Assembly: GCA_003445095.1 (NCBI GenBank)
Contig: DLVS01000622.1
Coordinates: forward strand, 1-7,938
Reading direction: 5' to 3'
DNA: 7,938 nt
From: Verrucomicrobiales bacterium
GTDB lineage: Bacteria; Verrucomicrobiota; Verrucomicrobiia; Limisphaerales; UBA9464
Shown piece after piece: positions 1 through 7,191 of the stretch. Both the position numbers and the translations under genes were made by a program. The notes under the pieces were generated by a model. The model saw nothing but the letters and a program-made list of their open reading frames with translations. It was not told the DNA's origin and searched no databases. Position 1 is the first letter of the stretch; each line of letters opens with the position of its first letter.

Positions 1-491
1 TCGTTGTCTTTGCCGTTGCGGCGCGTGCTCGTGTACGCGAGTTGATTTCCCGACTCAGCCCAAGCCCCACCCGTGTTTCTCGATTTGCCATCGGTTAGAA
101 GCGTGACTTGAGCATTAGTGAGGTCGAACCGGTACAGTTGAAAAAACTCGCTGCCTCCCGTGTCTTGCGAGAACACGATATACTCGCCGGTCTTCGGCCG
201 AAAACTTCCGCCAGCAACCGGCTCGGAGAAAAAGGTGAGCTGCCGCCGAGCGCCGCCGGGCTGCTTGACCAAGTGAAGTTGGGGCGTGTCGGCAAAACGG
301 GTAGTGATGAGGATTTCCCGTCGTTGCGGATGCCAGGACTGAAATCCGGCGAGCCGGAATTCGAGATACGGGCGGACTTGACGCTTCAAATCCTCCGGTA
401 CCGTCGGCACACCCTCGACGACCAGGTTTTCGGGAATCTCTGCCAAGACCGTGACAGCGACGAGCGACACTCCAGCCAGAAGTAATTTCAC
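1..491 (-). CDS. S9 family (prolyl oligopeptidase-like) serine peptidase, N-terminal part, cut by window edge
   Basis: Only the first 163 codons lie in the window; the catalytic alpha/beta-hydrolase domain would lie beyond base 1. The frame opens with GTG at 491, the only start codon after an in-frame TGA upstream. Residues 1-17 (MKLLLAGVSLVAVTVLA) look like a signal peptide cut before EIPEN, so the protein is probably exported. From about residue 40 the sequence reads like the beta-propeller of S9 peptidases, with blades around RRQLTFFSEPVAGGSFRP (82-99), GEYIVFSQDTGGSEFFQLYR (102-121) and GGAWAESGNQLAYTSTRRNG (141-160). Known members of this group cleave short peptides, with the propeller limiting access to the Ser-Asp-His site. 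The start lies 57 bases past the beta-barrel gene on the same strand. An AAAGG about 15 bases upstream is a poor ribosome site. A TolB-like propeller protein without a peptidase domain cannot be excluded from this fragment. Confidence 0.82.
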   Translation of the reverse strand, partial: MKLLLAGVSLVAVTVLAEIPENLVVEGVPTVPEDLKRQVRPYLEFRLAGFQSWHPQRREILITTRFADTPQLHLVKQPGGARRQLTFFSEPVAGGSFRPKTGEYIVFSQDTGGSEFFQLYRFDLTNAQVTLLTDGKSRNTGGAWAESGNQLAYTSTRRNGKDN

Positions 492-548
492 CCGGAGACG
501 GTGGGACCTTTGGAGGTTGTAGGCAACCCGTCGCCGAACCCCGGCTGC

Positions 549-1793
549 TCAGGGCAGAAGCCCACGCCAATTGGAAGGCCCCATGTTGTTCAAGATGCGC
601 CGAAAAATGCGGCCTTTGTCCTGGAGGAAGTCATATTGCATGGCGATGCCGATGCTGCTCCCGCCGGGCTCGCCATTGCGGATCGCATTGAACCCATACC
701 CGTAGCCCACCAGGATATGCCAATTGCCGGCGGGCGAATGATAGCTGAAGCCGCCGCCAAGACCGCTATTCCATGGTTTGCCGAGACTGAATCCCGGCAG
801 GTACCGCACGTTGGCCGCGGCGCCCAGCACACCTATCTCCCAACGGCCGTCCTCGGTGATCGGATACTGAAAGTAACCACTCACGAGGGCGAAGCTCGTC
901 GCACTAATTTCCTGAGTGTAATAGCCGGGGATCATCAAGGGGAACTCCGCGCCCAACGGAAGCGCTCCGCCCAGTCGATAGGCCGAAAATCGGTCGGCAT
1001 CCTTACTCCCGCCGCCGGTGATGCTGAATTCCAACCGAATTTGGTTGGTGAACTTGCGGATGAACAGCATTCGGCCCCAGAACAATTGCGGGCTGGCCGT
1101 AATGCTCCGATCTCCGGCAAATCCGTACGGACCGGGTTTGAAGCGCTCGGAGAGTTCATACCAACCCGAGATCTCGAACGCGGCGTCGGGATACAGCAAC
1201 GGCTCGCGTCCGCCCCAGCGAAAGCCAGTCCGCACGTTGTAGTAGGGCTGGTTCTCGGGTAGCACGAAAAAGGGGGAGGTATCTTTTTCATCGCTGAAGA
1301 ACGCTCCTTGAAACGAATTCCTCAGCATGAACTGAAGCGGAACCTCCATCAGCGACGTTGGCCGCTCACCGGGCTCCCTCGGATTGAACGTATGGTAAAT
1401 TGAGGCGTTGATGCCCATCGAGGCCCCGAAGAATGATTGATCTTCGTAAAGGTTTCCCTGGCGAACTTCGGCATAGCTATCCGAAAAGCCGCCGCCTGTA
1501 ATCCCCACCCCCACCGACGTGCCCGGGCCGAGGAGATCCTTGAATCCTAACTCCGAATCAATGTACGTCGGCGCAATCACGGCGCGCAACGTGGTATTGG
1601 TCCAAGGGTAGCTGGGTTCGTTCCAATAGAAGTAGGCGTACGCCGCCAAGGGACCGCGCCCCTCCAGGGGTTGATCATATCCAACCTGCACGATTTGGCG
1701 TCGGTCAGGATCGATTTGGGCCTGGCTCACACTTCCTGCGGCCAATAATTGGATGATGAGTAAACTGCGAAACCAAAACCGCACCCACTTCAT
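549..1793 (-). CDS. Predicted outer-membrane beta-barrel protein of unknown function
   Basis: A 414-residue protein that I cannot assign to a named family. Residues 1-25 form a clear signal peptide: Lys/Arg-rich start (MKWVRFWFR), hydrophobic core (SLLIIQLLAAG), then SVSQA before QIDPD. The rest is rich in Gly, Tyr, Phe and Trp and shows alternating strand-like stretches such as FALVSGYFQYPI, WEIGVLGAAANVRY, WHILVGYGYGF and SSIGIAMQYDF, as in outer-membrane barrels. The stretch AYRLGGALPLGAEFPLMIPGY resembles the Gly-rich LGG...PGY region of Omp85/surface-antigen barrels, but no POTRA domain is present, so at most a barrel-only relative. The last putative strand ends at Phe389 and is followed by a 25-residue Arg-rich tail, so the usual terminal aromatic residue is absent. 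The ATG at 1793 is preferred because it directly begins the signal peptide; no Shine-Dalgarno is visible. Same-strand neighbours are the Nif3-like gene and the S9 peptidase. Confidence 0.8.
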   Translation of the reverse strand: MKWVRFWFRSLLIIQLLAAGSVSQAQIDPDRRQIVQVGYDQPLEGRGPLAAYAYFYWNEPSYPWTNTTLRAVIAPTYIDSELGFKDLLGPGTSVGVGITGGGFSDSYAEVRQGNLYEDQSFFGASMGINASIYHTFNPREPGERPTSLMEVPLQFMLRNSFQGAFFSDEKDTSPFFVLPENQPYYNVRTGFRWGGREPLLYPDAAFEISGWYELSERFKPGPYGFAGDRSITASPQLFWGRMLFIRKFTNQIRLEFSITGGGSKDADRFSAYRLGGALPLGAEFPLMIPGYYTQEISATSFALVSGYFQYPITEDGRWEIGVLGAAANVRYLPGFSLGKPWNSGLGGGFSYHSPAGNWHILVGYGYGFNAIRNGEPGGSSIGIAMQYDFLQDKGRIFRRILNNMGPSNWRGLLP

Positions 1794-1822
1794 TTGGGGC
1801 CGAATCGTCCGAACGACAAGTC

Positions 1823-1862
1823 CAGAGTGCGGTGGCGAATTGTTTGGTGACGGTTACCCGGC
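1823..1862 (+). repeat. Degenerate copy of dispersed intergenic repeat (copy B)
   Basis: Bases 1825-1839 (gagtgcggtggcgaa) match 2714-2728 exactly. After this the two copies stay loosely alike (a gacg...tacc stretch follows in both). In copy B the inverted half is eroded, so it no longer folds into the clean hairpin of copy A. It sits in the 101-base gap between the Nif3-like stop and the beta-barrel start. Assignment to a repeat family rests on this pair plus my memory of similar sequences in Verrucomicrobiota. Confidence 0.45.
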
Positions 1863-1894
1863 ATTGGTTTGGGCGATCGGCCGGAGGACCCGGC

Positions 1895-2662
1895 TCACAA
1901 CCCGCTGGGGTGATCGAGAAACTCCCACGGCAGACGGAACTTTCGGCTAAGCTCGGCCGCGAGCGCCTTCACTCCGAAAGTCTCCGTTGCGTAATGCCCG
2001 CCGTAAAACGCATTAATGCCAAAGTCCTCGGCGAGCGCATAGGTCCAGTGTGGGCCCTCACCCGTGATAAAAGTATCCACCCCTTCCAGGACCGCCTGGG
2101 CCAATTCGCTGCCCGCGCCGCCAGTGCAGATTCCAATTTTGCGGCACGTGGCCTTTCCCCCGGGAAGCACCGTGGGAGCACATCCCAGAATTCGCTCGAG
2201 CCGCTCGGCGAGTTCAGTTCGCGCCATCGGCCTCGCCAGCGTGGTACGAACCCCAAGGTGCGCGCCTTTGTGTTCAAAGAAGGGCTGGAGGCGCTTCAAA
2301 CCCAGCGCCCGCGCAAGCTGTGCGGCGTTACCCAACTCCGGATGGCCATCGAGCGGCAGATGCTGCGAATACACCGCGAGGTTGCCCTCAATCAGCCGGC
2401 GCAGCAGCGAGTATCGTCGTTCGGTCCACGGAATCGTCGCGCTCCAGAAAAGCCCGTGGTGAACCAAAAGGAAGTCGGCCCTTGCGGCCAAGGCGAGCTC
2501 AATCGTCGCGCGCGATGCGTCGACCGCGGCGGCAACGCGAGTGACCAAGCCCGAGTTTTCCACCTGGAGCCCATTCTCCGCTCGGTCGTAGTCCGTGAAA
2601 GTCTCCGGCTTAAGGCGGCGTTGGCAGTACTTGACCAAGTCCTTCAACGGAACGGAATGCAT
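1895..2662 (-). CDS. Nif3/YbgI-like dinuclear metal-centre protein (DUF34)
   Basis: A 255-residue protein starting MHSVPLKDLVKYCQRRL, close to the usual ~250 residues of short Nif3 family members. The expected metal ligands can be seen: His68-His69 in LLVHHGLFW, Asp105 in HLPLDGHPELG, and His223 with Glu227 in GGHYATETFG. These correspond to the HH, D and H...E ligands that hold two metal ions in E. coli YbgI. The ENGLQV motif (about 29-34) near the start is also typical. Family members form toroidal hexamers in the cytoplasm; a hydrolase role (for example GTP cyclohydrolase 1 type 2-like naming) is common in databases, but the function is unsettled. The frame remains open upstream to 2791, but that part runs through the dispersed repeat and has no family character, so the ATG at 2662 is chosen. 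No Shine-Dalgarno is visible. The beta-barrel gene follows after 101 bases. Confidence 0.9.
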   Translation of the reverse strand: MHSVPLKDLVKYCQRRLKPETFTDYDRAENGLQVENSGLVTRVAAAVDASRATIELALAARADFLLVHHGLFWSATIPWTERRYSLLRRLIEGNLAVYSQHLPLDGHPELGNAAQLARALGLKRLQPFFEHKGAHLGVRTTLARPMARTELAERLERILGCAPTVLPGGKATCRKIGICTGGAGSELAQAVLEGVDTFITGEGPHWTYALAEDFGINAFYGGHYATETFGVKALAAELSRKFRLPWEFLDHPSGL

Positions 2663-2959
2663 CGCGGCTAAGGGTTGGGGATTTAAGCTACACCGGTCCA
2701 CTCCGTTCCTATGGAGTGCGGTGGCGAAGTCTTCGACGCTACCGCTTTTGAAAGGCGCGCAAGATGCCGACGACGGGTCAGCTCCACACAATATCCTCCT
2801 GGCAGTCTAAAAAACCCCGGAGGACCGGCGTACTCCGCGACGCTCGGCGACCTTCGATCCGCCACCGTTGGTTTACGGAACATTGAGGCAACGCGCACCC
2901 GCCGCCCGGATCCGACTTCCGCTTGCCGCGCCGGCTGTCCGCGGCATGCTCCGCCGCCC
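2663..2959. other. Divergent intergenic spacer between Nif3-like gene and helicase
   Basis: The 297 bases between two divergent start codons should carry promoters for both directions, but I could not pick convincing -35/-10 pairs. The spacer contains the hairpin repeat at 2711-2758 and an A-run near 2811-2815. The helicase frame is open through most of it (from 2711), but the encoded residues are Arg/Pro-rich and do not look like helicase sequence. Confidence 0.6.
2711..2758 (+). repeat. Dispersed hairpin-forming intergenic repeat (copy A)
   Basis: Bases 2718-2726 (gcggtggcg) pair with 2737-2745 (cgctaccgc) in a 9-base-pair stem with one G-U pair and a 10-base loop, followed by TTTTG. Bases 2714-2728 are repeated exactly at 1825-1839. 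Read on the plus strand it begins with an ATG and gives MECGGEVFDATAF. I recall ORFs beginning MECGGK... as common artefacts of an abundant repeat in Pedosphaera-like genomes, but this is unchecked memory. It lies in the leader region of the Nif3-like gene and upstream of the helicase. Confidence 0.55.
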
Positions 2960-5104
2960 GTGTTCGATCTCGATTCCCTCAATCCGCAACAGCGCGAGGC
3001 CACCGTGACCCACCGCGGACCGGTGCTGATCCTCGCCGGCGCCGGCACGGGCAAGACGCGGGTCATCACGTGCCGGATCGTTCACATGATCGAACGGGGA
3101 ATCCGCCCCAGCCAGGTACTCGCGGTCACGTTCACCAACAAGGCCGCTCGCGAAATGTTACAGCGCGTGAACGAAATGCTCCCGCGCGCCCGCTCCTCCT
3201 CTCGCGACAACGAACCGCCAGAGCGACCAACCCTCTGCACGTTTCATTCTCTGTGCGTTCGAATTCTTCGCCAGCACATCGAAAAGCTGGGATACAAACG
3301 CAACTTCGTCATCTACGACGAATCGGATCAACTTGCGGCCATCAAGAAGATCCTCGCCGCCATTCAAAACGGAGGCGAAAAGACTGACCCCGCCGCCGTT
3401 CTGGCCCTCATCTCCAAGTTTCGTAACGGCGGCTCCCGGGCGGCGGAATTCACGAATCCTAACGTCCGCGCGTTGGCTGAACATGTCGTGGGCCGCTACC
3501 AATCGGCGCTCCACGCCTGCAACGCCGTCGATTTCGACGACTTGATCCTGCTGGTCCTCCGCTTATTTCGAGAACATCCCGAGGCCTTGGAGCGCTGCCG
3601 GGAACGCTTTCGGTACGTCATGGTCGATGAATACCAGGACACCAATTCCGCGCAGTTCGAGTTGGTGCACTCATTGACCTGCGAATCGCGGAACTTGTGT
3701 GTGGTGGGCGATGACGATCAGTCGATTTACGGCTGGCGCGGGGCCGAAGTGGCCAACCTGCTGGACCTTGAAAAGCACTTCCCCGAAGTGAAGGTCATCA
3801 AGCTCGAACAAAACTACCGTTCGACGAATGTAATCCTTCGCGCCGCGAACGCCGTGATCCGCCACAATGCTCGGCGCCGCGGCAAACAACTTTGGTCAGC
3901 CCAAGGCGAAGGGGAGAAGATACTCCTCCAGTGTTTCGACACCGACGAAGAGGAAGCCAAGACGGTCGCGCAGAACATTGAAGACGCGCGTCTGGTGCAG
4001 CGTGTGCGGTGGGGTGACCAGGCGATTCTCTTCCGCACCAACATCCAGGCGCGCCCCTTGGAAACCGCGCTGCGTCAGTTGCGCATTCGTTACCGATTGA
4101 TCGGCGGGCAAAGCTTTTTCGACCGCCGTGAGATTCGCGATTTTCTCGCTTACTTGCGGGCGTTGCTCAATCCGCACGATGACGTGGCCTTGTTGCGAAT
4201 TGCCAATACTCCGGCCCGCGGATTGAGCGACGTGACGATGGAGCGCCTCCTGGCAGCGAGCCAGGAACGCAAGAGCAGCGTCTTCACCGCGATGCGACAC
4301 ACGGATGTGCAAGGCCGGTTTCAGGCCCGAACTGGCGAAGCGATTCGCGAGTTCGTCCATTTCATCGAAACGACGCGGGCCCCGCTCGAGGCGAAAGAGC
4401 CGCTGTCGCTCGGGAACTGGGCGGAAGAGTGGCTCAACGCGATTAACTTTCAGGCCGAGCTACGCCGCTTGGAGAAGACGGCCGAGGCGGCCGAAAGTCG
4501 TTGGCGCAATGTGTGGGAATTGCTGGCGGAGTTAGATGATCCGAGTGGCGTGGTGGTCCAACGTGAATTGTCCGAGGCGATCGTCCCGTCGTCGCGACCC
4601 GAGTCCGCGAGTGAGTCAACCGACGCTCCCGTGCTGGCTCGCCCGGCGGCCCGACGGCGCGTGTCCCGCCATCCGGGCGAACGAGTCGCTGAGTTTCTCG
4701 AACAATTGTCGTTGGACCAAGAGCGCGAAGCGGATCAAGACACTGGAGACCAAGTAACGCTCATCACGATTCATGCCGCCAAGGGTCTCGAGTTTCGGCA
4801 CGTGCAGATCGTCGGAGTCGAGGATGGTTTGTTGCCGCACTCCCGTTCGAAAGTGGAAGGAACCCTTGATGAGGAACGCCGGCTTTTCTACGTCGCAATC
4901 ACTCGCGCCCAGCGAACCTTGCGAATCTCGCACTGTCTGGGTCGAAAGCGTTATGGCCAAGTGATGCCGTGCCATCCGTCGCCCTTTCTAAAAGAATTGC
5001 CGGAAGATTGCGTCGAAGACGCCGAGACCGCAGGCGTTAATCCGGTGGCGAGTGAAGCGGGGTCAGATTTGTTCTCTGCGATGCGGGCTGCCTTGGACGA
5101 TTAG
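2960..5104 (+). CDS. UvrD/Rep/PcrA-family ATP-dependent DNA helicase (SF1A)
   Basis: A 714-residue superfamily 1A helicase that should unwind DNA 3'-5' in repair or replication restart. All hallmark motifs are present: Q motif LNPQQ (7-11), Walker A AGAGTGKT with Lys32, motif Ia VTFTNKAAREM (56-66), Ib TFHSLCVRIL (94-103), Walker B VDEYQD (222-227), motif III VVGDDDQSIYGWRGA (248-262), motif IV QNYRS (284-288), motif V TIHAAKGLEF (603-612) and motif VI YVAITRA (644-650). The middle (GQSFFDRREIRDFLAYLR, 383-400) resembles Rep and PcrA. A Ser/Pro/Arg-rich insert at about 540-575 precedes motif V. The tail after motif VI is short and acidic. The GTG at 2960 gives MFDLDSLNPQQ, the normal family start and length; the frame is open back to an ATG at 2711, but that lies in a repeat. 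I cannot choose between UvrD, PcrA and Rep from sequence alone. Confidence 0.95.
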   Translation: MFDLDSLNPQQREATVTHRGPVLILAGAGTGKTRVITCRIVHMIERGIRPSQVLAVTFTNKAAREMLQRVNEMLPRARSSSRDNEPPERPTLCTFHSLCVRILRQHIEKLGYKRNFVIYDESDQLAAIKKILAAIQNGGEKTDPAAVLALISKFRNGGSRAAEFTNPNVRALAEHVVGRYQSALHACNAVDFDDLILLVLRLFREHPEALERCRERFRYVMVDEYQDTNSAQFELVHSLTCESRNLCVVGDDDQSIYGWRGAEVANLLDLEKHFPEVKVIKLEQNYRSTNVILRAANAVIRHNARRRGKQLWSAQGEGEKILLQCFDTDEEEAKTVAQNIEDARLVQRVRWGDQAILFRTNIQARPLETALRQLRIRYRLIGGQSFFDRREIRDFLAYLRALLNPHDDVALLRIANTPARGLSDVTMERLLAASQERKSSVFTAMRHTDVQGRFQARTGEAIREFVHFIETTRAPLEAKEPLSLGNWAEEWLNAINFQAELRRLEKTAEAAESRWRNVWELLAELDDPSGVVVQRELSEAIVPSSRPESASESTDAPVLARPAARRRVSRHPGERVAEFLEQLSLDQEREADQDTGDQVTLITIHAAKGLEFRHVQIVGVEDGLLPHSRSKVEGTLDEERRLFYVAITRAQRTLRISHCLGRKRYGQVMPCHPSPFLKELPEDCVEDAETAGVNPVASEAGSDLFSAMRAALDD

Positions 5105-5570
5105 GCGATTCCCGCCGGCGTGCTGCGTCGAGCTCCACAACGGGCCGCGACCGAAAATTTCACCGTCGGCGACAAGCCATCAGTAAAGGACAGGTAGTGT
5201 CGGTCACCCTCGGCGCCGCAATCCGAGATCCTGCCGCCCCACCCACCCGCGATCGATTTGATCCGACTCGACATCCCAATCGACGAATTACCTCGGCGCG
5301 CCGCTTGCCCCAGCAGAAGGCCAATGATTCTCCGGCGGCTTACTGCACTACCTCAAAGGCTTTCGCCTCAACTGCGACGAAACCGGGCTGCACTGGATTT
5401 TGCCGACCGGTTCTGCACTTTGGGAAAACTCCCCGTATCATTCTAGGCTCCGGAACCCCGCTGCGGACATCTGCCCGCAACTTGCTCGCGGCGAATCACA
5501 AATTCTGAAGTATTTTTTAGAAAAATCCTCCGGACCGTTCGTGTATTCTCCTGTGGAAGCTTGCCCCACG
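5105..5570. other. Intergenic region without a convincing gene; AT-rich patch before the sigma factor
   Basis: The 466 bases between the helicase stop and the sigma factor start hold only short open frames on both strands, none with a recognisable domain or sound start. Around 5260-5450 two plus-strand frames give fairly protein-like but short stretches, one beginning HYLKGFRLNCDETGLHW and running in frame toward the sigma gene, so a decayed gene remnant is possible. Bases 5499-5529 are markedly AT-rich for this window (a run of six T at 5513-5518, then five A at 5521-5525) and lie 40-70 bases before the sigma factor ATG, where a promoter would be expected. I found no clean -35/-10 pair and no clear terminator after the helicase. 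Confidence 0.5.
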
Positions 5571-6230
5571 ATGCCTGATGCGCCTCCCAACCCTTCCGAC
5601 CGTCCGGAAGCCGCCCGAGTCCAGGCCACCCGCTATAGCCTGCTCAGCCGGCTCAAAGACTGGCAGGACCACCAAAGCTGGCGCGACTTCTTCGACACGT
5701 ATTGGCGGCTTATCCATTCCACCGCGATGAAGGCTGGCCTTTCCAATGAAGAGGCGGAAGAAGTCGTTCAGGAAACCATCCTTTCGGTGGCGAAAAACAT
5801 CGCCGACTTTAAGGTTGATCCGAAGCGAGGTTCGTTCCGGGCTTGGTTATTGAACACTGTGCGGTGGCGAATCACCGACCAATTCCGCAAGCGCGGAAAA
5901 GGCGTCTCCCACCAGCCGCTCCGAAGTGACGACACCAGTTCCGGCACAGACACGGTTGACCGCATTCCCGACCCTGCTGCCGCTGCCTGCGAAGCCGAGT
6001 GGAACCGCGAGTGGGAGGAGAACCTTCTCGAAAGTGCCCTCGATCGGGTGAAGGCTCGCGTCAAACCCGAGTTATTTCAGATTTTTCATTTGCTCGCGAC
6101 TCGTCGTTGGTCGGCGGGACGAGTTGCCCAGCGCCTTCAGGTCAACCTGGCCAAGGTTTATTACGCCCGCTTCAAGGTGGGTACTTTGGTGAAACGTGAA
6201 CTCCGACGCCTCCAAGACGAGGGAATCTGA
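5571..6230 (+). CDS. ECF-type RNA polymerase sigma-70 factor
   Basis: A 219-residue sigma factor with only regions 2 and 4, the ECF layout. Region 2 spans about 38-108: WRDFFDTYWRLIHSTAMKAG, then EEAEEVVQETILSVAKNI, the FRAWLLNTVRWRITDQFRKR stretch expected to bind the -10 element, with conserved aromatic and basic residues. A variable acidic linker (118-148) follows. Region 4 (about 150-213) holds FHLLATRRWSAGRVAQRLQV and NLAKVYYARFKVGTLVKREL, the helix-turn-helix that would contact the -35 element. The frame is open upstream to 5400, but those codons read as non-conserved sequence; the ATG at 5571 gives MPDAPPNPSDRPEAAR leading directly into the domain. No anti-sigma gene or membrane segment is seen nearby. 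The next gene encodes an FHA-cyclase and a kinase follows, which suggests control by phosphorylation rather than by a classical anti-sigma factor; that is inference. Similar sigma factors beside kinases are known in planctomycetes and relatives. Confidence 0.9.
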   Translation: MPDAPPNPSDRPEAARVQATRYSLLSRLKDWQDHQSWRDFFDTYWRLIHSTAMKAGLSNEEAEEVVQETILSVAKNIADFKVDPKRGSFRAWLLNTVRWRITDQFRKRGKGVSHQPLRSDDTSSGTDTVDRIPDPAAAACEAEWNREWEENLLESALDRVKARVKPELFQIFHLLATRRWSAGRVAQRLQVNLAKVYYARFKVGTLVKRELRRLQDEGI

Positions 6231-6264
6231 CTCCAAACTTCTGGCGAATGCTGCCACAATTCCT

Positions 6265-7176
6265 ATGAGCCTCCTCGCTGATGATCCCATTCCCACCCCT
6301 CCGAACGCCGCCGACGCTCCCACCGAGTTGGTATGGCTAGAGCTCTCCGACGGCACGCGGCGCCCGCTGGGCGGCACTTGTTCGATTGGCCGTTCCTCAG
6401 GCAACGAGGTGCCCCTTTCTGACGACCGGATCTCGCGCCGGCATGCCCTTATCCAGTTACAAGGGCGACAGGAGTATTATGTGAGCGATTTGGGGAGCGC
6501 CAATGGCACATTTCTGAATGGCCGCCGGCTCACCCAACGGACGCGGCTCTTTCACGGTGACCGCCTCTCCTTAGGCGACTCGAGTTTCAATTTCCACCAG
6601 CCCTACGGACCCGCTCGACCGCGCCCTGAGCATTCGCTTACGGCGGCGACGTTGGGCGAGGTGCGAACCCACCACTGTTGGTTGCTGGTAGCCGACGTGG
6701 AAGGCTCGACTCAGATGGCCCGGCGGCTACCGCCCGAACGCGTTCCCGTCGTCATGCAGCACTGGTTTGACAGTTGCCGACAAGTAATCGAAGCCGCCGG
6801 GGGATGTCTCAACAAGTACACGGGAGACGGATTTCTCGCGTACTGGATCGATCGTCCCGGCTCCGCCGCCTTGGTTTCCGGCGCGCTGCGCGAGCTCAAC
6901 CTGCGAAGGAGCCGAAGTGAACCGCAATTCCGAATGGCCTTACACCATGGAGAAGTGGCCATTGGTGGCGTCGGGATGCCCGGCGAGGAGGGATTGTCGG
7001 GCGCGGCAGTCAACTTCACCTTTCGTATGGAAAAGCTCGCCGGCGCGCTCAAATGCTCCTCGCTGATCAGTGCGCCGGCGCGGACCCTCCTCGGCGACCT
7101 ATTGCCGGTTGCTGATGCGGGCGCCCACGACGTGCCGAATTTCGATGGTCGCCACCTATTTTATGAAATGGCGTAG
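6265..7176 (+). CDS. FHA domain fused to class III adenylate/guanylate cyclase domain
   Basis: A 303-residue cytoplasmic protein with two domains. The FHA domain (about 22-112) has the phosphothreonine-binding residues: Gly42-Arg43 in CSIGRSSGNEV, Ser57 and His60 in ISRRH, and Asn80-Gly81 in SANGTFLNG. The class III cyclase domain (about 134-303) has metal aspartates Asp144 (VADVEGST) and Asp188 (YTGDGF), the purine-selecting Lys184, and the transition-state pair Asn250 and Arg254 in AVNFTFRMEKLAG. The second purine-selecting position, seven residues before Asn250, is Gly243 where Asp, Thr or Ser is usual, so ATP versus GTP preference is uncertain. It should act as a homodimer. Start choice: ATG at 6265 lies 34 bases after the sigma stop; GTG at 6196 is in frame and would overlap the sigma gene by 35 bases and add 23 residues outside both domains. 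Neither has a clear ribosome site. It is likely co-expressed with the sigma gene. Confidence 0.88.
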   Translation: MSLLADDPIPTPPNAADAPTELVWLELSDGTRRPLGGTCSIGRSSGNEVPLSDDRISRRHALIQLQGRQEYYVSDLGSANGTFLNGRRLTQRTRLFHGDRLSLGDSSFNFHQPYGPARPRPEHSLTAATLGEVRTHHCWLLVADVEGSTQMARRLPPERVPVVMQHWFDSCRQVIEAAGGCLNKYTGDGFLAYWIDRPGSAALVSGALRELNLRRSRSEPQFRMALHHGEVAIGGVGMPGEEGLSGAAVNFTFRMEKLAGALKCSSLISAPARTLLGDLLPVADAGAHDVPNFDGRHLFYEMA

Positions 7177-7191
7177 CTCCTTTGGGGAACG

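Noticed and set aside
108..485. Plus-strand open frame of 125 codons
   Set aside because: It is antisense to the S9 peptidase fragment, whose minus-strand reading has a signal peptide and recognisable propeller blades.
501..1262. Plus-strand open frame of 253 codons
   Set aside because: Antisense to the beta-barrel gene; its product has no domain character and reflects the codon bias of the opposite strand.
1832..2671. Plus-strand open frame of 279 codons
   Set aside because: Antisense to the Nif3-like gene, whose metal-ligand motifs show that the minus strand is the coding one.
2718..2749. Intrinsic terminator (hairpin followed by TTTT)
   Set aside because: It lies between divergent genes with no plus-strand gene ending upstream, and it matches a second repeat copy; a dispersed repeat explains it better.
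5544..5549. TATTCT as a -10 box for the sigma factor gene
   Set aside because: No -35-like hexamer occurs at 16-19 bases upstream and no correctly spaced extended -10 TG is present, so only the AT-rich patch is noted.
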